Shown here: positions 52,472-62,291 of the stretch, piece by piece | Layout: every line of letters starts with the position of its first letter | How positions within the stretch are numbered: the stretch's first letter is position 1 | Source of the DNA: Kosakonia sp. SMBL-WEM22 | Lineage (GTDB): Bacteria; Pseudomonadota; Gammaproteobacteria; Enterobacterales; Enterobacteriaceae | NCBI RefSeq assembly: GCF_014490785.1 | Contig: NZ_CP051488.1 | Coordinates: forward strand, 3,224,001 to 3,288,000 | Reading direction: 5' to 3' | DNA: 64,000 nucleotides | Made by a program: the position numbers and the translations under genes | Notes under the pieces: model-generated | Databases searched by the model: none | What the model was told of the DNA's origin: nothing | What the model saw: the letters and a program-made list of their open reading frames with translations, nothing else

Positions 52472-54454
52472 TCAGAAGCGGTAATCAATCGCCGCAAAGT
52501 AGCGACGTCCGTCTTCATTAAAGCTGTAGTCATCGCGGCTGAGATCTTTATCGCCGAGGTTAAGCACGCCCGCGCGCAGTTTGACATTTTTCGTTGCCTG
52601 CCATGCGCCGCCCGCATTCCAGATAACATACCCGCCCGGCGTAGCGCCCTGTGACACCGAGCGTTTTTCGCCGCTGTAGTTCGCCGACACATAGAATGAC
52701 CACGCGTCGTTAGCCTGCCAATCCAGCGTGCCGTTGGCGGTGTGGAACGGCAGATCCTGCAACGGTTTATTGCCGCCGCCGCTCAGGTTGCGCCCATCAT
52801 TATAGGTGTAATTCAGGGTGAGCTTCCACGCCTCATCGAACGGGATTTTCACCTCGGTCTCCACGCCCTGAATTCGCGCTTTATCGACGTTGTAGTAGCG
52901 GAACACCGGCACTCGCGCCCCACGAGCGTTACGCTCAAAGCCGACAAAGTTAGGGTAGCCCGGCGCTTCGGTCAAACTGGGGGTACGGCTAATGTTGATC
53001 ATATCGTCGATATTGTTCTGGAATGCAGTAACGCTGCCCTGCACGCCCTCCAGCCAGCCCTCTTCGCCGCTGTAGTAAAGCCCCAGTTCGAAACTTTCGC
53101 TGGTTTCCGGTTTCAGCTCCGGGCTGCCGACAATCCGGCAGCCGCCGCGGCAGGAGTTACTCGCCCAGTCCGGGCTTAACTGCAACAGTGACGGCGCTTT
53201 AAAGGCCGTTGCCCAGCCCCCTTTCACCGTGAGGGTATCGGTGGCGCTCCACACGAGGTAGGCGCGCGGGCTCCAGTGATCGCCATAGGTTTCATGGTCA
53301 TCCATGCGCAGGCCGGTGGTCAGCGCCAGCGGTTCAATAATCCGCCACTCATCTTCAATAAACAGCGCGTACTGGCTGGAGGAGGTTTTACTACTGTTAC
53401 CGCCGGTCAGGTTAATGGGATCGCTGAGTTTGTCATGACGCCATTCACCGCCTAGCGTCACTAATTGATTGATCTCACCGAGCGGCAGCACCACTTTGCC
53501 ATCCACGGTGTTACTTTCTGAACGGATGGCGCTGGCGTTGCCCGGGTTTTTGTTATCGATCTTCTCGCCGTAAAAACGCAGCTCGCTATTAGCCATGCCC
53601 CAGCGCCCGTTATGCGCCAGCGAGTAGTTCTGCCGGTCGAGGCGGTTTTTATTCAGCGAGTCGGAGTCACGATCCTGGCGGTCATAACCGTAGCCGGCGG
53701 TAAAGTCATGATCTTCGGTTGGCGTCCAGGCCAGCTCGATATTGCCATCACGGCTGGTAAAGCCCTCAATGCGCGGCGACTCACCGCTGGCAGCGGTTTG
53801 CGAGGGTTGCTGCCGATCCTTTTCGCGCTTCGCTACGCCGCCAAAAGCCTTCAGCCCGAGCACGCCGTCAATCAGTGGCCCGCTGGTGTAGAACTGGCCA
53901 TTTTGTGTATCGCCGCGATCGCGGTGCGCCTGAATAGTGGTATCCGCGGTGATTGAGCCGCTCCAGTGCTGGCCGATTTTTTTAGTGATGATATTCACCA
54001 CGCCGCCGAGGGCGTCGGAGCCATACAGCGACGACATCGGGCCGCGCACCACTTCAATGCGCTCAATCGCTTCTACCGGGATCCAGTTGAGGTCAAAGTC
54101 GTTATGGCGGAAGACGGCATTGCGCGAGTTAACGCGTTTACCATCAATCAGGATCAGGGTATAGCTGCTATTCAGCCCGCGCAGGCTGACGCCTTTGCGG
54201 TTATCCCCTTCATTGGTGAGCTGCACGCCTGGCACCTCTTTCAGCACATCTTTCAGGTTTTGCACCGGCCTGCGCTGTAAATCCTGCTGCGTGATGACAC
54301 TGATACTGGCAGGCGCATCTTTCAGGTTCTGCTCGCTGGCCGAGGCGGTCACCACCAGCGTTTCACCCTCCCCTGCGGCGGCCATCACCGGCAGCGCCAG
54401 CGTTAACGCGGACGCACAGAGGCCTCCCCGCATAATGGGATTCAAGGTAAACAT
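52472..54454 (-). CDS. cirA: TonB-dependent catecholate siderophore receptor CirA
   Basis: Outer-membrane receptor for iron complexes of dihydroxybenzoylserine and the colicin Ia/Ib receptor in E. coli. ATG at 54454 gives 660 aa; a longer frame to 54508 is unsupported. Seen: signal peptide ending VMAAAG, TonB box GETLVVTAS, plug domain with PVQNLKDVLKEVPGVQLTNE and RGPMSSLYGSDALGG, and a barrel ending in RRYFAAIDYRF. A Fur box lies upstream. Confidence 0.96.
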   Translation of the reverse strand: MFTLNPIMRGGLCASALTLALPVMAAAGEGETLVVTASASEQNLKDAPASISVITQQDLQRRPVQNLKDVLKEVPGVQLTNEGDNRKGVSLRGLNSSYTLILIDGKRVNSRNAVFRHNDFDLNWIPVEAIERIEVVRGPMSSLYGSDALGGVVNIITKKIGQHWSGSITADTTIQAHRDRGDTQNGQFYTSGPLIDGVLGLKAFGGVAKREKDRQQPSQTAASGESPRIEGFTSRDGNIELAWTPTEDHDFTAGYGYDRQDRDSDSLNKNRLDRQNYSLAHNGRWGMANSELRFYGEKIDNKNPGNASAIRSESNTVDGKVVLPLGEINQLVTLGGEWRHDKLSDPINLTGGNSSKTSSSQYALFIEDEWRIIEPLALTTGLRMDDHETYGDHWSPRAYLVWSATDTLTVKGGWATAFKAPSLLQLSPDWASNSCRGGCRIVGSPELKPETSESFELGLYYSGEEGWLEGVQGSVTAFQNNIDDMINISRTPSLTEAPGYPNFVGFERNARGARVPVFRYYNVDKARIQGVETEVKIPFDEAWKLTLNYTYNDGRNLSGGGNKPLQDLPFHTANGTLDWQANDAWSFYVSANYSGEKRSVSQGATPGGYVIWNAGGAWQATKNVKLRAGVLNLGDKDLSRDDYSFNEDGRRYFAAIDYRF

Positions 54455-54614
54455 TCCGTAACTCCATGAGGTCTGAAAAAGATTGAAAAATTTGCTCACG
54501 TATTGCAAAACCTCGCACCGTTACATTGACGGCAGCGTTATAGATTGTGGAAACATCAGGCGCATGAATCCCGCCGGGTTCCCTTTTTTTTCAGACGCTT
54601 ACCTTAGTGCAAAC

Positions 54615-54633
54615 GAGAATGATTATCAATTTC
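54615..54633 (-). promoter_or_regulatory. Fur box upstream of cirA
   Basis: GAGAATGATTATCAATTTC agrees with the 19-bp Fur consensus at most positions. It lies 160 bp before the cirA start, as expected for iron repression. Confidence 0.75.
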
Positions 54634-54684
54634 GCAAACTTAAAGTTATGTAAAGGAGGGCGGGTAAATGGGAGGAGAAAGTGA

Positions 54685-54714
54685 TAAAAAAACGCCCTCT
54701 GAGTAGAGGGCGTT
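54685..54714 (-). terminator. lysP terminator
   Basis: AACGCCCTCT / AGAGGGCGTT with a 4-base loop, followed by seven U on the minus strand, 10 bp after the lysP stop. Confidence 0.92.
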
Positions 54715-54724
54715 AAACAGATAG

Positions 54725-56194
54725 TTATTTGGTAAAGCGTTCCGGGAATTCCATCTCGCTGTAGCGCACAAAGCGCGTCCCTTTGCTGAACTTGTAGCCC
54801 AGCCAGATCACCAGGAAGAGCGGAATGCCGATATAGGTTGCCGTTACTGCACCCCAGTCAATGGAGTCTTCGAGGAAGGCCTGGTAGTTCTGACCAAGCG
54901 TGATGATCAGACAGAGCACAAAGGCGAAGATTGGCCCAATCGGGAAGAAACCGGAGCGGTACGGCAGGTTATCCAGCGAGTGGCCCTGCGCAACGTAGCC
55001 GCGGCGGAAGCGGTAGTGGCTGATGGCAATCCCCAGCCAGGCGATAAAGCCCGTCATGCCGGAGGTGTTGAGCAGCCACAGGTAAACGGTCTGGTTGCCA
55101 AACATCGAGGTGAGGAAGCAGAGACCGGCAATCACCGTGGTGGCATACAGCGCGTTGCGCGGCACGCCGCCTTTCGACAGCTTGGCGAAGATGCGCGGCG
55201 CTTTACCGTCGCATGCCAGCGTGTAGAGCATACGGGTGGAAGCATACATCCCCGAGTTGCCCGCAGAGAGCACCGCCGTCAGGATCACCGCATTCATCAC
55301 TGCCGCCGCCGAGAGCAGGCCAGCATGTTCAAACACCAGCGTGAACGGGCTGACGCTGATATCTTTCACGTCATTACGCAGCAGGCTTGGATCGGTATAA
55401 GGGATGATCAGGCTGATAATCAAAATTGCGAAGACGTAGAAGAGCAGGATTCGCCAGAAGACCTGACGCACCGCGCGCGGAATGTTCTTCTCAGGATCTT
55501 CCGACTCCCCAGCCGCGATACCGATAAGCTCGGTGCCCTGGAAGGAGAAGCCAACAATCATCGCCACGCCAATCATCGCCGAGAAACCGCCGGCAAACGG
55601 CGCGTCGCCGATGCTCCAGTTGCTCCAGCCCGCCGGTTTTTCCCCCTGGAAAATACCGACAATCATCATCACGCCGACGATGATAAAAATAATCACAGTG
55701 GTCACTTTGATAAGCGAAAACCAGTATTCCGCTTCGCCAAAGCCTTTCACCGAGATGTAGTTAAGCAGGAAGATCACCGCCAGGAAAAGCGCGCTCCAGA
55801 TCCAGCCCGGCGTATCCGGGAACCACCAGGTCATCACCAGTTGCGAAGCTACCAGATCAACGGCGATGGTGACCGCCCAGTTGTACCAGTAGTTCCAGCC
55901 GAGGGCGAAGCCGAAGCCCTCTTCCACATATTTCTGCCCGTAGGTCGAAAAGGAGCCGGAAACCGGCATAAAAGCAGCAAGCTCGCCGAGGCTGGTCATC
56001 AGGAAATAGACCATCAGGCCAATCAGCATATAAGAGAGCAGTGCCCCGCCCGGCCCTGCGGAGGAGATGGTCGCCCCGGAGGCGACAAACAGACCGGTAC
56101 CAATGGAACCGCCAATCGCGATCATCGTCAGATGACGCGCTTTCAGTTCACGGCGAAGCGTGGTCGCTTCTGTGGTTTTTTTCTCGGAACCCAT
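54725..56194 (-). CDS. lysP: Lysine-specific permease LysP
   Basis: Proton-coupled lysine importer that also co-senses lysine with CadC in E. coli. 489 aa, about twelve helices. Amino-acid/polyamine/organocation family marks: IAIGGSIGTGLFVASG, SFSTYGQKYVEEGFGFALGWNYWY, GFSFQGTELIGIAAGE. Upstream spacer holds the terminator of the ABC operon. Confidence 0.95.
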   Translation of the reverse strand: MGSEKKTTEATTLRRELKARHLTMIAIGGSIGTGLFVASGATISSAGPGGALLSYMLIGLMVYFLMTSLGELAAFMPVSGSFSTYGQKYVEEGFGFALGWNYWYNWAVTIAVDLVASQLVMTWWFPDTPGWIWSALFLAVIFLLNYISVKGFGEAEYWFSLIKVTTVIIFIIVGVMMIVGIFQGEKPAGWSNWSIGDAPFAGGFSAMIGVAMIVGFSFQGTELIGIAAGESEDPEKNIPRAVRQVFWRILLFYVFAILIISLIIPYTDPSLLRNDVKDISVSPFTLVFEHAGLLSAAAVMNAVILTAVLSAGNSGMYASTRMLYTLACDGKAPRIFAKLSKGGVPRNALYATTVIAGLCFLTSMFGNQTVYLWLLNTSGMTGFIAWLGIAISHYRFRRGYVAQGHSLDNLPYRSGFFPIGPIFAFVLCLIITLGQNYQAFLEDSIDWGAVTATYIGIPLFLVIWLGYKFSKGTRFVRYSEMEFPERFTK

Positions 56195-56261
56195 AAGAAA
56201 AAGCTATCCATCCAAAAAATGAGGCGCGATTGTAGCAGACGAAACGCGGCCCTTCCGGTGG

Positions 56262-56285
56262 AAAAGGTCTCTTATTAGAGACCTT
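56262..56285 (-). terminator. Terminator of the amino-acid ABC operon
   Basis: AAGGTCTCT / AGAGACCTT with a 4-base loop and four U on the minus strand, 66 bp after the ATPase stop and 68 bp before lysP. Confidence 0.7.
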
Positions 56286-56350
56286 CATGATAGGCCGCGA
56301 ATTATAAGTAAAGCAGTGAATGGAGGATGTTGCGAGGCGCATAAGCGCGG

Positions 56351-57088
56351 TCAGGCGAGACCGCGCACCGAGGCGATAAACTGCTGTAACTCCGGCGTGC
56401 GCGGCTGGTTGAAGAAGGTTTTACTCGCCCCCTGCTCCCACACTTTGCCCTGATGCATAAACACCACCCGATCGCCCACTTCGCGGGCGAAGTTCATCTC
56501 ATGGGTGACCAGGATCAGCGTCATCCCTTCTGCGGCAAGCTTCTCCAGCACGCGCAGCACTTCACCGACCAGTTCGGGATCGAGCGCGGAGGTGATCTCA
56601 TCGCAGAGCAGCACTTTCGGCTTCATCGCCAGCGCGCGGGCAATGGCGACGCGCTGCTGTTGACCGCCGGAGAGGCTGGACGGCGCATAATCGATGCGAT
56701 CGCCAAGCCCGACTTTCTCCAGCATCTCCACCGCCAGCTCGCGGCAGGCTTCAGCCGGCATTTTCAGCACCCGGCGCGGCGCCAGCATCACGTTTTCCAG
56801 CGCCGTCATGTGGGGAAAGAGGTTGAAGCTCTGAAACACCATGCCGACGGAGCGGCTGATCTCCCGCGCCTGCGATTCACGGTCGGTCACCGTCATGCCG
56901 CCAAGTTTGATGCTGCCATCCTGGTAGCCCTCCAGCCCGTTCATACAGCGCAACAGCGTGCTTTTTCCCGAACCGCTGCGCCCGATAATTGACACCACCT
57001 CACCCATCTCAATATCCAGGCTTACGCCCTTCAGCACATGGTTGTCGCCATAATATTTCTGAACATCATTAATGGTGATGAGCGGCAT
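56351..57088 (-). CDS. Polar amino acid ABC importer ATPase
   Basis: 245 aa from ATG at 57088, which overlaps the permease end by 20 nt; the longer frame to 57184 is a shadow. GlnQ/HisP-type: Walker A GRSGSGKST, signature LSGGQQQR, Walker B VLLCDEITSALD (Glu after the Walker Asp), switch His LVTHEM. Powers the two permeases upstream. The amino acid is not predictable. Confidence 0.9.
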   Translation of the reverse strand: MPLITINDVQKYYGDNHVLKGVSLDIEMGEVVSIIGRSGSGKSTLLRCMNGLEGYQDGSIKLGGMTVTDRESQAREISRSVGMVFQSFNLFPHMTALENVMLAPRRVLKMPAEACRELAVEMLEKVGLGDRIDYAPSSLSGGQQQRVAIARALAMKPKVLLCDEITSALDPELVGEVLRVLEKLAAEGMTLILVTHEMNFAREVGDRVVFMHQGKVWEQGASKTFFNQPRTPELQQFIASVRGLA

Positions 57089-57728
57089 GGAATTTTTTCT
57101 CCAGATAGCGGCTGTAGCGCGACAGCGGATAACACAGCAGGAAGTAGCCTGCGGCGACGAGGCCAAAGACCTTAAATGGCGCAAAGGTGACGTTGTTCAG
57201 CATGGTGCCCGCTTTGGTCAGCTCAACGAAGCCGATAATAGAAGCCAGCGCCGTGCCTTTCACCACCTGCACGGAAAAGCCCACCGTCGGCGCAATGGCA
57301 ATGCGGATCGCCTGCGGGGCGATAACGCGAAACAGCGTCTGACCGAAGCTCAGCCCGAGACAGCGGCTGGCTTCCCACTGCCCTTTCGGCAGGGCACGAA
57401 TCGACCCGTACCAGATATCGAGCAGAAAGGCGCTGGTAAACAGCGTTAAGGCAAGCGTGGCGGCGGTCCAGGCGCTGACATCAATACCGAACAGCCCGAG
57501 ACCAAAAAAGGCGAGGAACAGCTGCATCAGCAACGGCGTGCCCTGAAACAGCGCGGCATAGGCGCTGACAAAACGCTGCGTCCAGCGCCAGCGACCCAGG
57601 CGCACCATCAGCAGCGGCAGGGTGACCAGCGTGCCGCAGAAAAAAGCAATCAGCGACAGCAGCACCGTCCAGCGGGCGGCCAGCAGCAGATTGCGCACAA
57701 TATCCCAGTCGGTAAAGGTACTCATCAT
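57069..57728 (-). CDS. Polar amino acid ABC permease 2 (HisM/GlnP type)
   Basis: 219 aa, about five helices with a family EAA-like loop (ALPKGQWEASRCLGLS) and QGTPLLMQLFLAFFGLG. ATG at 57728 overlaps the previous stop by 4 nt (ATGA), a coupled start, with GGGAGCG before it. Forms the channel with the 57725-58390 protein. Confidence 0.9.
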   Translation of the reverse strand: MMSTFTDWDIVRNLLLAARWTVLLSLIAFFCGTLVTLPLLMVRLGRWRWTQRFVSAYAALFQGTPLLMQLFLAFFGLGLFGIDVSAWTAATLALTLFTSAFLLDIWYGSIRALPKGQWEASRCLGLSFGQTLFRVIAPQAIRIAIAPTVGFSVQVVKGTALASIIGFVELTKAGTMLNNVTFAPFKVFGLVAAGYFLLCYPLSRYSRYLEKKFHAAHHH

Positions 57729-58390
57729 GATCCGCTCCCCAACCATTTGCGCCCAATCGCCAGCAGCGCCTGGCGCATCAGCAGCGAGAGCGCGAGGTAG
57801 AGCAGCGTGGTGACGAAATAGACTTCAAAACTTAAGAAAGTACGCGACTGGATAAGGTTCGCCATAAATGTCAGCTCCTCATACGAAACCTGCGATACTA
57901 CCGATGAGCCGAGCATCACCATTACGCACTGGCTGACCAGCGCCGGATAGATACGCGCCAGCGCGGGCGGCAAAATCACGCGCAGGAAGGTCTGAACTTT
58001 TGTCAGCCCAAGCACCCGCGCCGCTTCCCACTGCCCTTTTGGCGTCACCTGAATGCCCGCGCGGATAATCTCCGTGCTGTACGCGCCGAGGTTCACCAGC
58101 ATGGCGATCAGCGCCGCCTGCCCGGCGGTGAGCTTCAGCCCCAGCCCCGGTAAACCGAAGACAATAAAGAAGAGCTGCACGACAAAAGGCGTATTGCGGA
58201 TCACCTCAACATAGATCCCCCACAACGTGCGCAACACGCCCGGTTTGCCGCTGCGCAGCGCCGCGCCGAGGATGCCAAGCGCGACACCGCCCACCGTTGC
58301 CAGCAGCGACAGGGTGATGGTTGTCCACAGCCCGGCCAATAGCTCAGGCCAGAAAGGCCAGAGTGCGGCGAAATCAAGCGTCACCGTCAT
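57725..58390 (-). CDS. Polar amino acid ABC permease 1 (HisQ/GlnP type)
   Basis: 221 aa. EVIRNTPFVVQLFFIVFGLP and VTPKGQWEAARVLGLTK are the family marks. Start 3 bp after the binding-protein stop. The pair of different permeases suggests a heterodimeric importer as for histidine or arginine. Confidence 0.9.
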   Translation of the reverse strand: MTVTLDFAALWPFWPELLAGLWTTITLSLLATVGGVALGILGAALRSGKPGVLRTLWGIYVEVIRNTPFVVQLFFIVFGLPGLGLKLTAGQAALIAMLVNLGAYSTEIIRAGIQVTPKGQWEAARVLGLTKVQTFLRVILPPALARIYPALVSQCVMVMLGSSVVSQVSYEELTFMANLIQSRTFLSFEVYFVTTLLYLALSLLMRQALLAIGRKWLGSGS

Positions 58391-58393
58391 CGA

Positions 58394-59179
58394 TTAGGCG
58401 CCAAAGTTCGCGGGCAGCGGTGCCTGCATCCACTTCTGCGAGAAGCTATTCAGCGTGCCCTCTCTCTGCGCCTGATCGACCAGCTTGTCGACCTCTGCCT
58501 TCAGCGCCGGCTGGTTTTTCATCAGCCCGATAAAGCAGGGAGAGTCCTTAAGCATAAATTTGCTCACCGGTGCGTGTTGCGGGTTCTGGCGGGCAATTGC
58601 CGCCACGACTACGTTGCCTGTGGCAAGGAAGGCGACCTGGCCGGAGAGGTAGGCGGAGAGCGTGGTGTTGTTATCTTCATAGCGCTTCACCTGGGCATCT
58701 TTTGGCGCGATATCGCTCAGCACCATATCCTCCACCGCGCCGCGCGTGACGCCGATGGTTTTGCCGCTCAGGACTTTCGCATCGGCAAGCGTTGCGTCTT
58801 TCGGGCCAAACACGCCGAGGAAGAATGGCGCATAGGCGCGGCTGAAATCGATCACCCGCTCGCGCTCGGCGTTTTTACCGAGGCTTGAGATCACCAGGTC
58901 GACTTTATTGGTTTGCAGGTAGGGCACACGGTTTGCGCTGGTAACTGGCACCAGTTGCAGCTTCACCTTCATCCCTTTCGCCAGGTAGTTGGCCATATCG
59001 ATATCGTAGCCCTGCGGCTGCAAATCGGTGCCTACCGAGCCAAACGGCGGGAAATCCTGCGGCACGGCCACGCGTAGCACGCCGCGCTGTTGAATATCCT
59101 GTAACTGATCCGCCAGCGCCTGGGCGGAACAGATCATCATTACTGCTGCACTGGCCGTCGCCATCATCCACTTTTTCAT
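58394..59179 (-). CDS. Polar amino acid-binding periplasmic protein
   Basis: 261 aa with signal peptide ending AQALAD, then the family-3 solute-binding fold: RGVLRVAVPQDFPPFG, GYDIDMANYLA, SSLGKNAERERVIDFSRAY, GVTRGAVED. First gene of the four-gene operon. The ligand is unknown; E. coli has no such operon between lysP and yeiE. Confidence 0.9.
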   Translation of the reverse strand: MKKWMMATASAAVMMICSAQALADQLQDIQQRGVLRVAVPQDFPPFGSVGTDLQPQGYDIDMANYLAKGMKVKLQLVPVTSANRVPYLQTNKVDLVISSLGKNAERERVIDFSRAYAPFFLGVFGPKDATLADAKVLSGKTIGVTRGAVEDMVLSDIAPKDAQVKRYEDNNTTLSAYLSGQVAFLATGNVVVAAIARQNPQHAPVSKFMLKDSPCFIGLMKNQPALKAEVDKLVDQAQREGTLNSFSQKWMQAPLPANFGA

Positions 59180-59333
59180 CTCAACACCTCATCGCCCATG
59201 AAACAAAAGATTCTTTGAATCACTTTTTGCAACTAATGTGCCAACGAAGCCAGTGCCTGATTCAGCGGGCGTGCGGGTTAACGTGAGGAGGCCTGCACCC
59301 CTAAAACGGTGCAGGTGCCTGTTGATGGTGCAA

Positions 59334-60200
59334 TCAAAGCTCGCAGTAGCGGATAAAGCGGGTCAACGCGCTGGAGAGATGTTTCTGCCGGTGATGAATG
59401 CGCCACAGGGTGCGCACCAGGCGAGGTAACGGCAGCGGCACCTCCACCAGCGTGCCGGTTTCCAGCTGTTCAGCAATCACGCGGCGCGACAGGCAACTGA
59501 TGCCAAGCCCGTGGCGCACCGCATGTTTAATCGCTTCTGAATTACCGAGCTCCATGCCGAGCTGAAACTGCGGCAGATGCGAGAGCAGTAGATAGTCGAC
59601 GATTTCGCGGGTACCGGAGCCGCGCTCGCGCAGGATCCACGGCGCAGCGGCAAGGGCCTCCAGCGTCACCTCACTTTGCAACAGCGGCGAGGAAGGTGGT
59701 GCAAACACCACCAGCTCATCCTCCAGCCAGGGTTCAGCAATAATCTCCGCCGCATGGCACGGCCCTTCGATAAGGCCGATATCAACGCGAAAATCGGCCA
59801 CGGCGGTGATCACATCCTGGCTATTACCGACGCTCAGCTCCAGCGGCAGCTCGGGAAAATCACGCCGGTAGTGAGCGATCACCTCCGGCAGAATGTAGTT
59901 ACCGATGGTGCTGCTGGCGAAGACGCGGATAGCACCGTTGGCCTCACGAAACAGCTGTTCGATTTCGCTTGCCTGCTCCAGCGCCGCCAGCGCGCGCGGG
60001 TAGAGGAGCCGACCGTGTTCATTCACCACCAGCCGTTTGCCGACGCGATCGAACAGTTGCACGCCAAGCTGGCCCTCCAGATCCGTTAGCGCGGCGCTCA
60101 CCGCAGATTGCGACAGCGCCAGACGCTGGGAGGCCTGGGTGGTGGAGCCGCTTTTCAGCACTTCAGCAAACACTTCGAGCTGGCGCAGGGTTATATGCAT
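59334..60200 (-). CDS. yeiE: LysR-family regulator YeiE
   Basis: 288 aa. N-terminal helix-turn-helix (LRQLEVFAEVLKSGSTTQASQRLALSQ region, about 1-60) and effector-binding domain with SSTIGNYILPEVIA and RERGSGTREIVDY. In Salmonella YeiE responds to sulfite and in E. coli it is tied to iron stress; here it is divergent from yeiH and upstream of the inserted ABC operon. The AT-rich 102-bp spacer to yeiH probably holds its sites. Confidence 0.93.
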   Translation of the reverse strand: MHITLRQLEVFAEVLKSGSTTQASQRLALSQSAVSAALTDLEGQLGVQLFDRVGKRLVVNEHGRLLYPRALAALEQASEIEQLFREANGAIRVFASSTIGNYILPEVIAHYRRDFPELPLELSVGNSQDVITAVADFRVDIGLIEGPCHAAEIIAEPWLEDELVVFAPPSSPLLQSEVTLEALAAAPWILRERGSGTREIVDYLLLSHLPQFQLGMELGNSEAIKHAVRHGLGISCLSRRVIAEQLETGTLVEVPLPLPRLVRTLWRIHHRQKHLSSALTRFIRYCEL

Positions 60201-60302
60201 AGGGAGTTGCTTACCACTTATAAAGATTAATTATAAATATATAATCAATTTTACCTTTAAGCCAGCGCGCCGTACCCTTTTCAGCAACAAGAGGAGAAGG
60301 CT

Positions 60303-61352
60303 ATGACCGACATCACATTACACTCTCATCACTCTCGCATCTGGCGCGTTATGCCCGGCCTGCTGCTGAGCGGCGCGATTACCGCGGCGGCGCTGTGGCT
60401 TGGCTCCCTGCCCGCCGTAGCTGACATCGGCCTGAGCGCATTAACGCTGGCGATCCTGCTCGGTATGGTGCTGGGCAACACGCTTTACCCGGCGCTGCAT
60501 CGACACTGTGACAGCGGCGTGCTGTTTGCGAAACAGCATCTGCTGCGGCTCGGCATTATTCTTTATGGCTTTCGCCTCACCTTTTCGCAGATTACCGATG
60601 TCGGCGTCAGCGGCGTACTGATAGATGTACTGACCCTCTCCAGCACCTTTATGCTGGCCTGTTTTCTCGGGCAAAACGTTTTTGGGCTGGATAAAAAAAC
60701 CAGCTGGCTAATTGGCGCTGGCAGCAGTATCTGCGGCGCGGCAGCGGTGCTGGCAACAGAGCCGGTCGTAAAAGCTGAAGCAAGCAAAGTGACCGTCGCT
60801 ATCGCCACGGTGGTGATTTTCGGCACGCTGGCGATCTTTATCTACCCGGCGCTGTGGCCGCTGCTTGCGCCATGGTTCAGCCCGCAGACCTATGGCATCT
60901 GGATTGGATCGACGGTGCATGAAGTGGCGCAAGTAGTTGCCGCCGGTCACGCCGTCAGCCCGGAGGCGGAGAACGCGGCAGTGATTGCCAAAATGCTGCG
61001 CGTGATGATGCTGGCTCCCTTTTTACTGCTGCTGGCCGCGCGGGTGAAACAGCTCAGCCCGCAGGAGGGGAACGAAAAAAGCAAGGTGACGATCCCGTGG
61101 TTTGCGCTTGGCTTTGTGGCGGTGGCAGTATTTAACTCCTTTCACCTGTTGCCGCCCGCAACGGTGAGTATGCTCAACACGCTGGATACGCTGCTGCTGG
61201 CGATGGCCATGGCGGCGCTGGGCGTGACTACTCATATCAGTGCGCTGAAAAATGCCGGGGCGAAACCGCTGGTGATGGGGCTGCTGCTCTTTATCTGGCT
61301 GATTGTCGGCGGGGGGGCTATCAATCTGCTGGTTCATTGCGTGATGGCATAA
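60303..61352 (+). CDS. yeiH: UPF0324 membrane protein YeiH
   Basis: 349 aa, the E. coli length, about ten helices. Family marks: LGMVLGNTLYPA, GIILYGFRLTF, GAGSSICGAAAVLA and GSTVHEVAQVVAAG. Transport role likely, possibly sulfite-related through YeiE, which is not shown here. AAGAGGAGAAGG provides a strong ribosome site. Confidence 0.94.
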   Translation: MTDITLHSHHSRIWRVMPGLLLSGAITAAALWLGSLPAVADIGLSALTLAILLGMVLGNTLYPALHRHCDSGVLFAKQHLLRLGIILYGFRLTFSQITDVGVSGVLIDVLTLSSTFMLACFLGQNVFGLDKKTSWLIGAGSSICGAAAVLATEPVVKAEASKVTVAIATVVIFGTLAIFIYPALWPLLAPWFSPQTYGIWIGSTVHEVAQVVAAGHAVSPEAENAAVIAKMLRVMMLAPFLLLLAARVKQLSPQEGNEKSKVTIPWFALGFVAVAVFNSFHLLPPATVSMLNTLDTLLLAMAMAALGVTTHISALKNAGAKPLVMGLLLFIWLIVGGGAINLLVHCVMA

Positions 61353-61424
61353 AGCACTACATCTCTGTCCTGCAGACCCGCTATGATGTCGGTTTTCCCC
61401 CGGCGGGTCTTTACAGGAGTGTTT

Positions 61425-62285
61425 ATGAAATACATTGGTGCGCATGTTAGCGCCTCAGGCGGCGTCGCAAATGCGGCCATCCGCGCCGCCGAGCTGGACG
61501 CAACGGCGTTCGCGCTGTTTACCAAAAACCAGCGTCAATGGCGCGCCGCGCCGTTAACCACGGAAACGATTGATGCTTTCAAAGCCGCATGTGAAGCGCA
61601 TAACTATTCGCCCGCGCAAATCCTGCCCCACGACAGCTACCTGATTAACCTCGGGCATCCGGTTGATGAGGCGCTGGAGAAATCCCGCGAAGCGTTTATT
61701 GATGAGCTCTCCCGCTGTCAGCAGCTTGGGCTGACGCTGCTCAATTTCCACCCCGGCAGCCACCTGCAACAGATCCCGGAAGAGAAGTGTCTGGCACGGA
61801 TTGCGGAATCCATCAACATTGCGCTGGCGCAGACCGAAGGCGTCACCGCGGTGATCGAAAATACCGCCGGTCAGGGCAGCAACCTCGGCTTTCGCTTTGA
61901 GCATCTGGCAGCAATTATCGATGGGGTTGAAGACAAATCCCGCGTTGGCGTCTGTATTGATACCTGCCATGCCTTTGCCGCCGGTTACGACCTGCGTAGC
62001 GAGGAGGCGACCGCCGCCACTTTTGCCGAGTTTGACCGCGTGGTGGGCTTTAATTACCTGCGCGGAATGCACCTCAATGATGCGAAAAGCAGCTTTGCCA
62101 GCCGGGTTGACCGCCATCACAGCCTTGGCGAAGGCAACATCGGCCACGATGCGTTTCGCTGGATCATGCGCGACGCGCGCTTCGACGGTATTCCGCTGAT
62201 CCTTGAGACCGTTAACCCGGATATCTGGGTGGAGGAGATCGCCTGGCTTAAAGCGCAGCAGTACGCGGAAACCACCGCCGGGTAA
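61425..62285 (+). CDS. nfo: Endonuclease IV
   Basis: AP endonuclease of base-excision repair (also alpha-anomer nucleotide incision). ATG at 61425 with CAGGAG before it, 286 aa; a 14-codon upstream extension is unsupported. TIM barrel with trinuclear zinc ligands in NFHPGSH, VIENTAGQG, CIDTCHAFA and HLNDAK. SoxRS-regulated in E. coli. Confidence 0.97.
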   Translation: MKYIGAHVSASGGVANAAIRAAELDATAFALFTKNQRQWRAAPLTTETIDAFKAACEAHNYSPAQILPHDSYLINLGHPVDEALEKSREAFIDELSRCQQLGLTLLNFHPGSHLQQIPEEKCLARIAESINIALAQTEGVTAVIENTAGQGSNLGFRFEHLAAIIDGVEDKSRVGVCIDTCHAFAAGYDLRSEEATAATFAEFDRVVGFNYLRGMHLNDAKSSFASRVDRHHSLGEGNIGHDAFRWIMRDARFDGIPLILETVNPDIWVEEIAWLKAQQYAETTAG

Positions 62286-62291
62286 TCTCCT

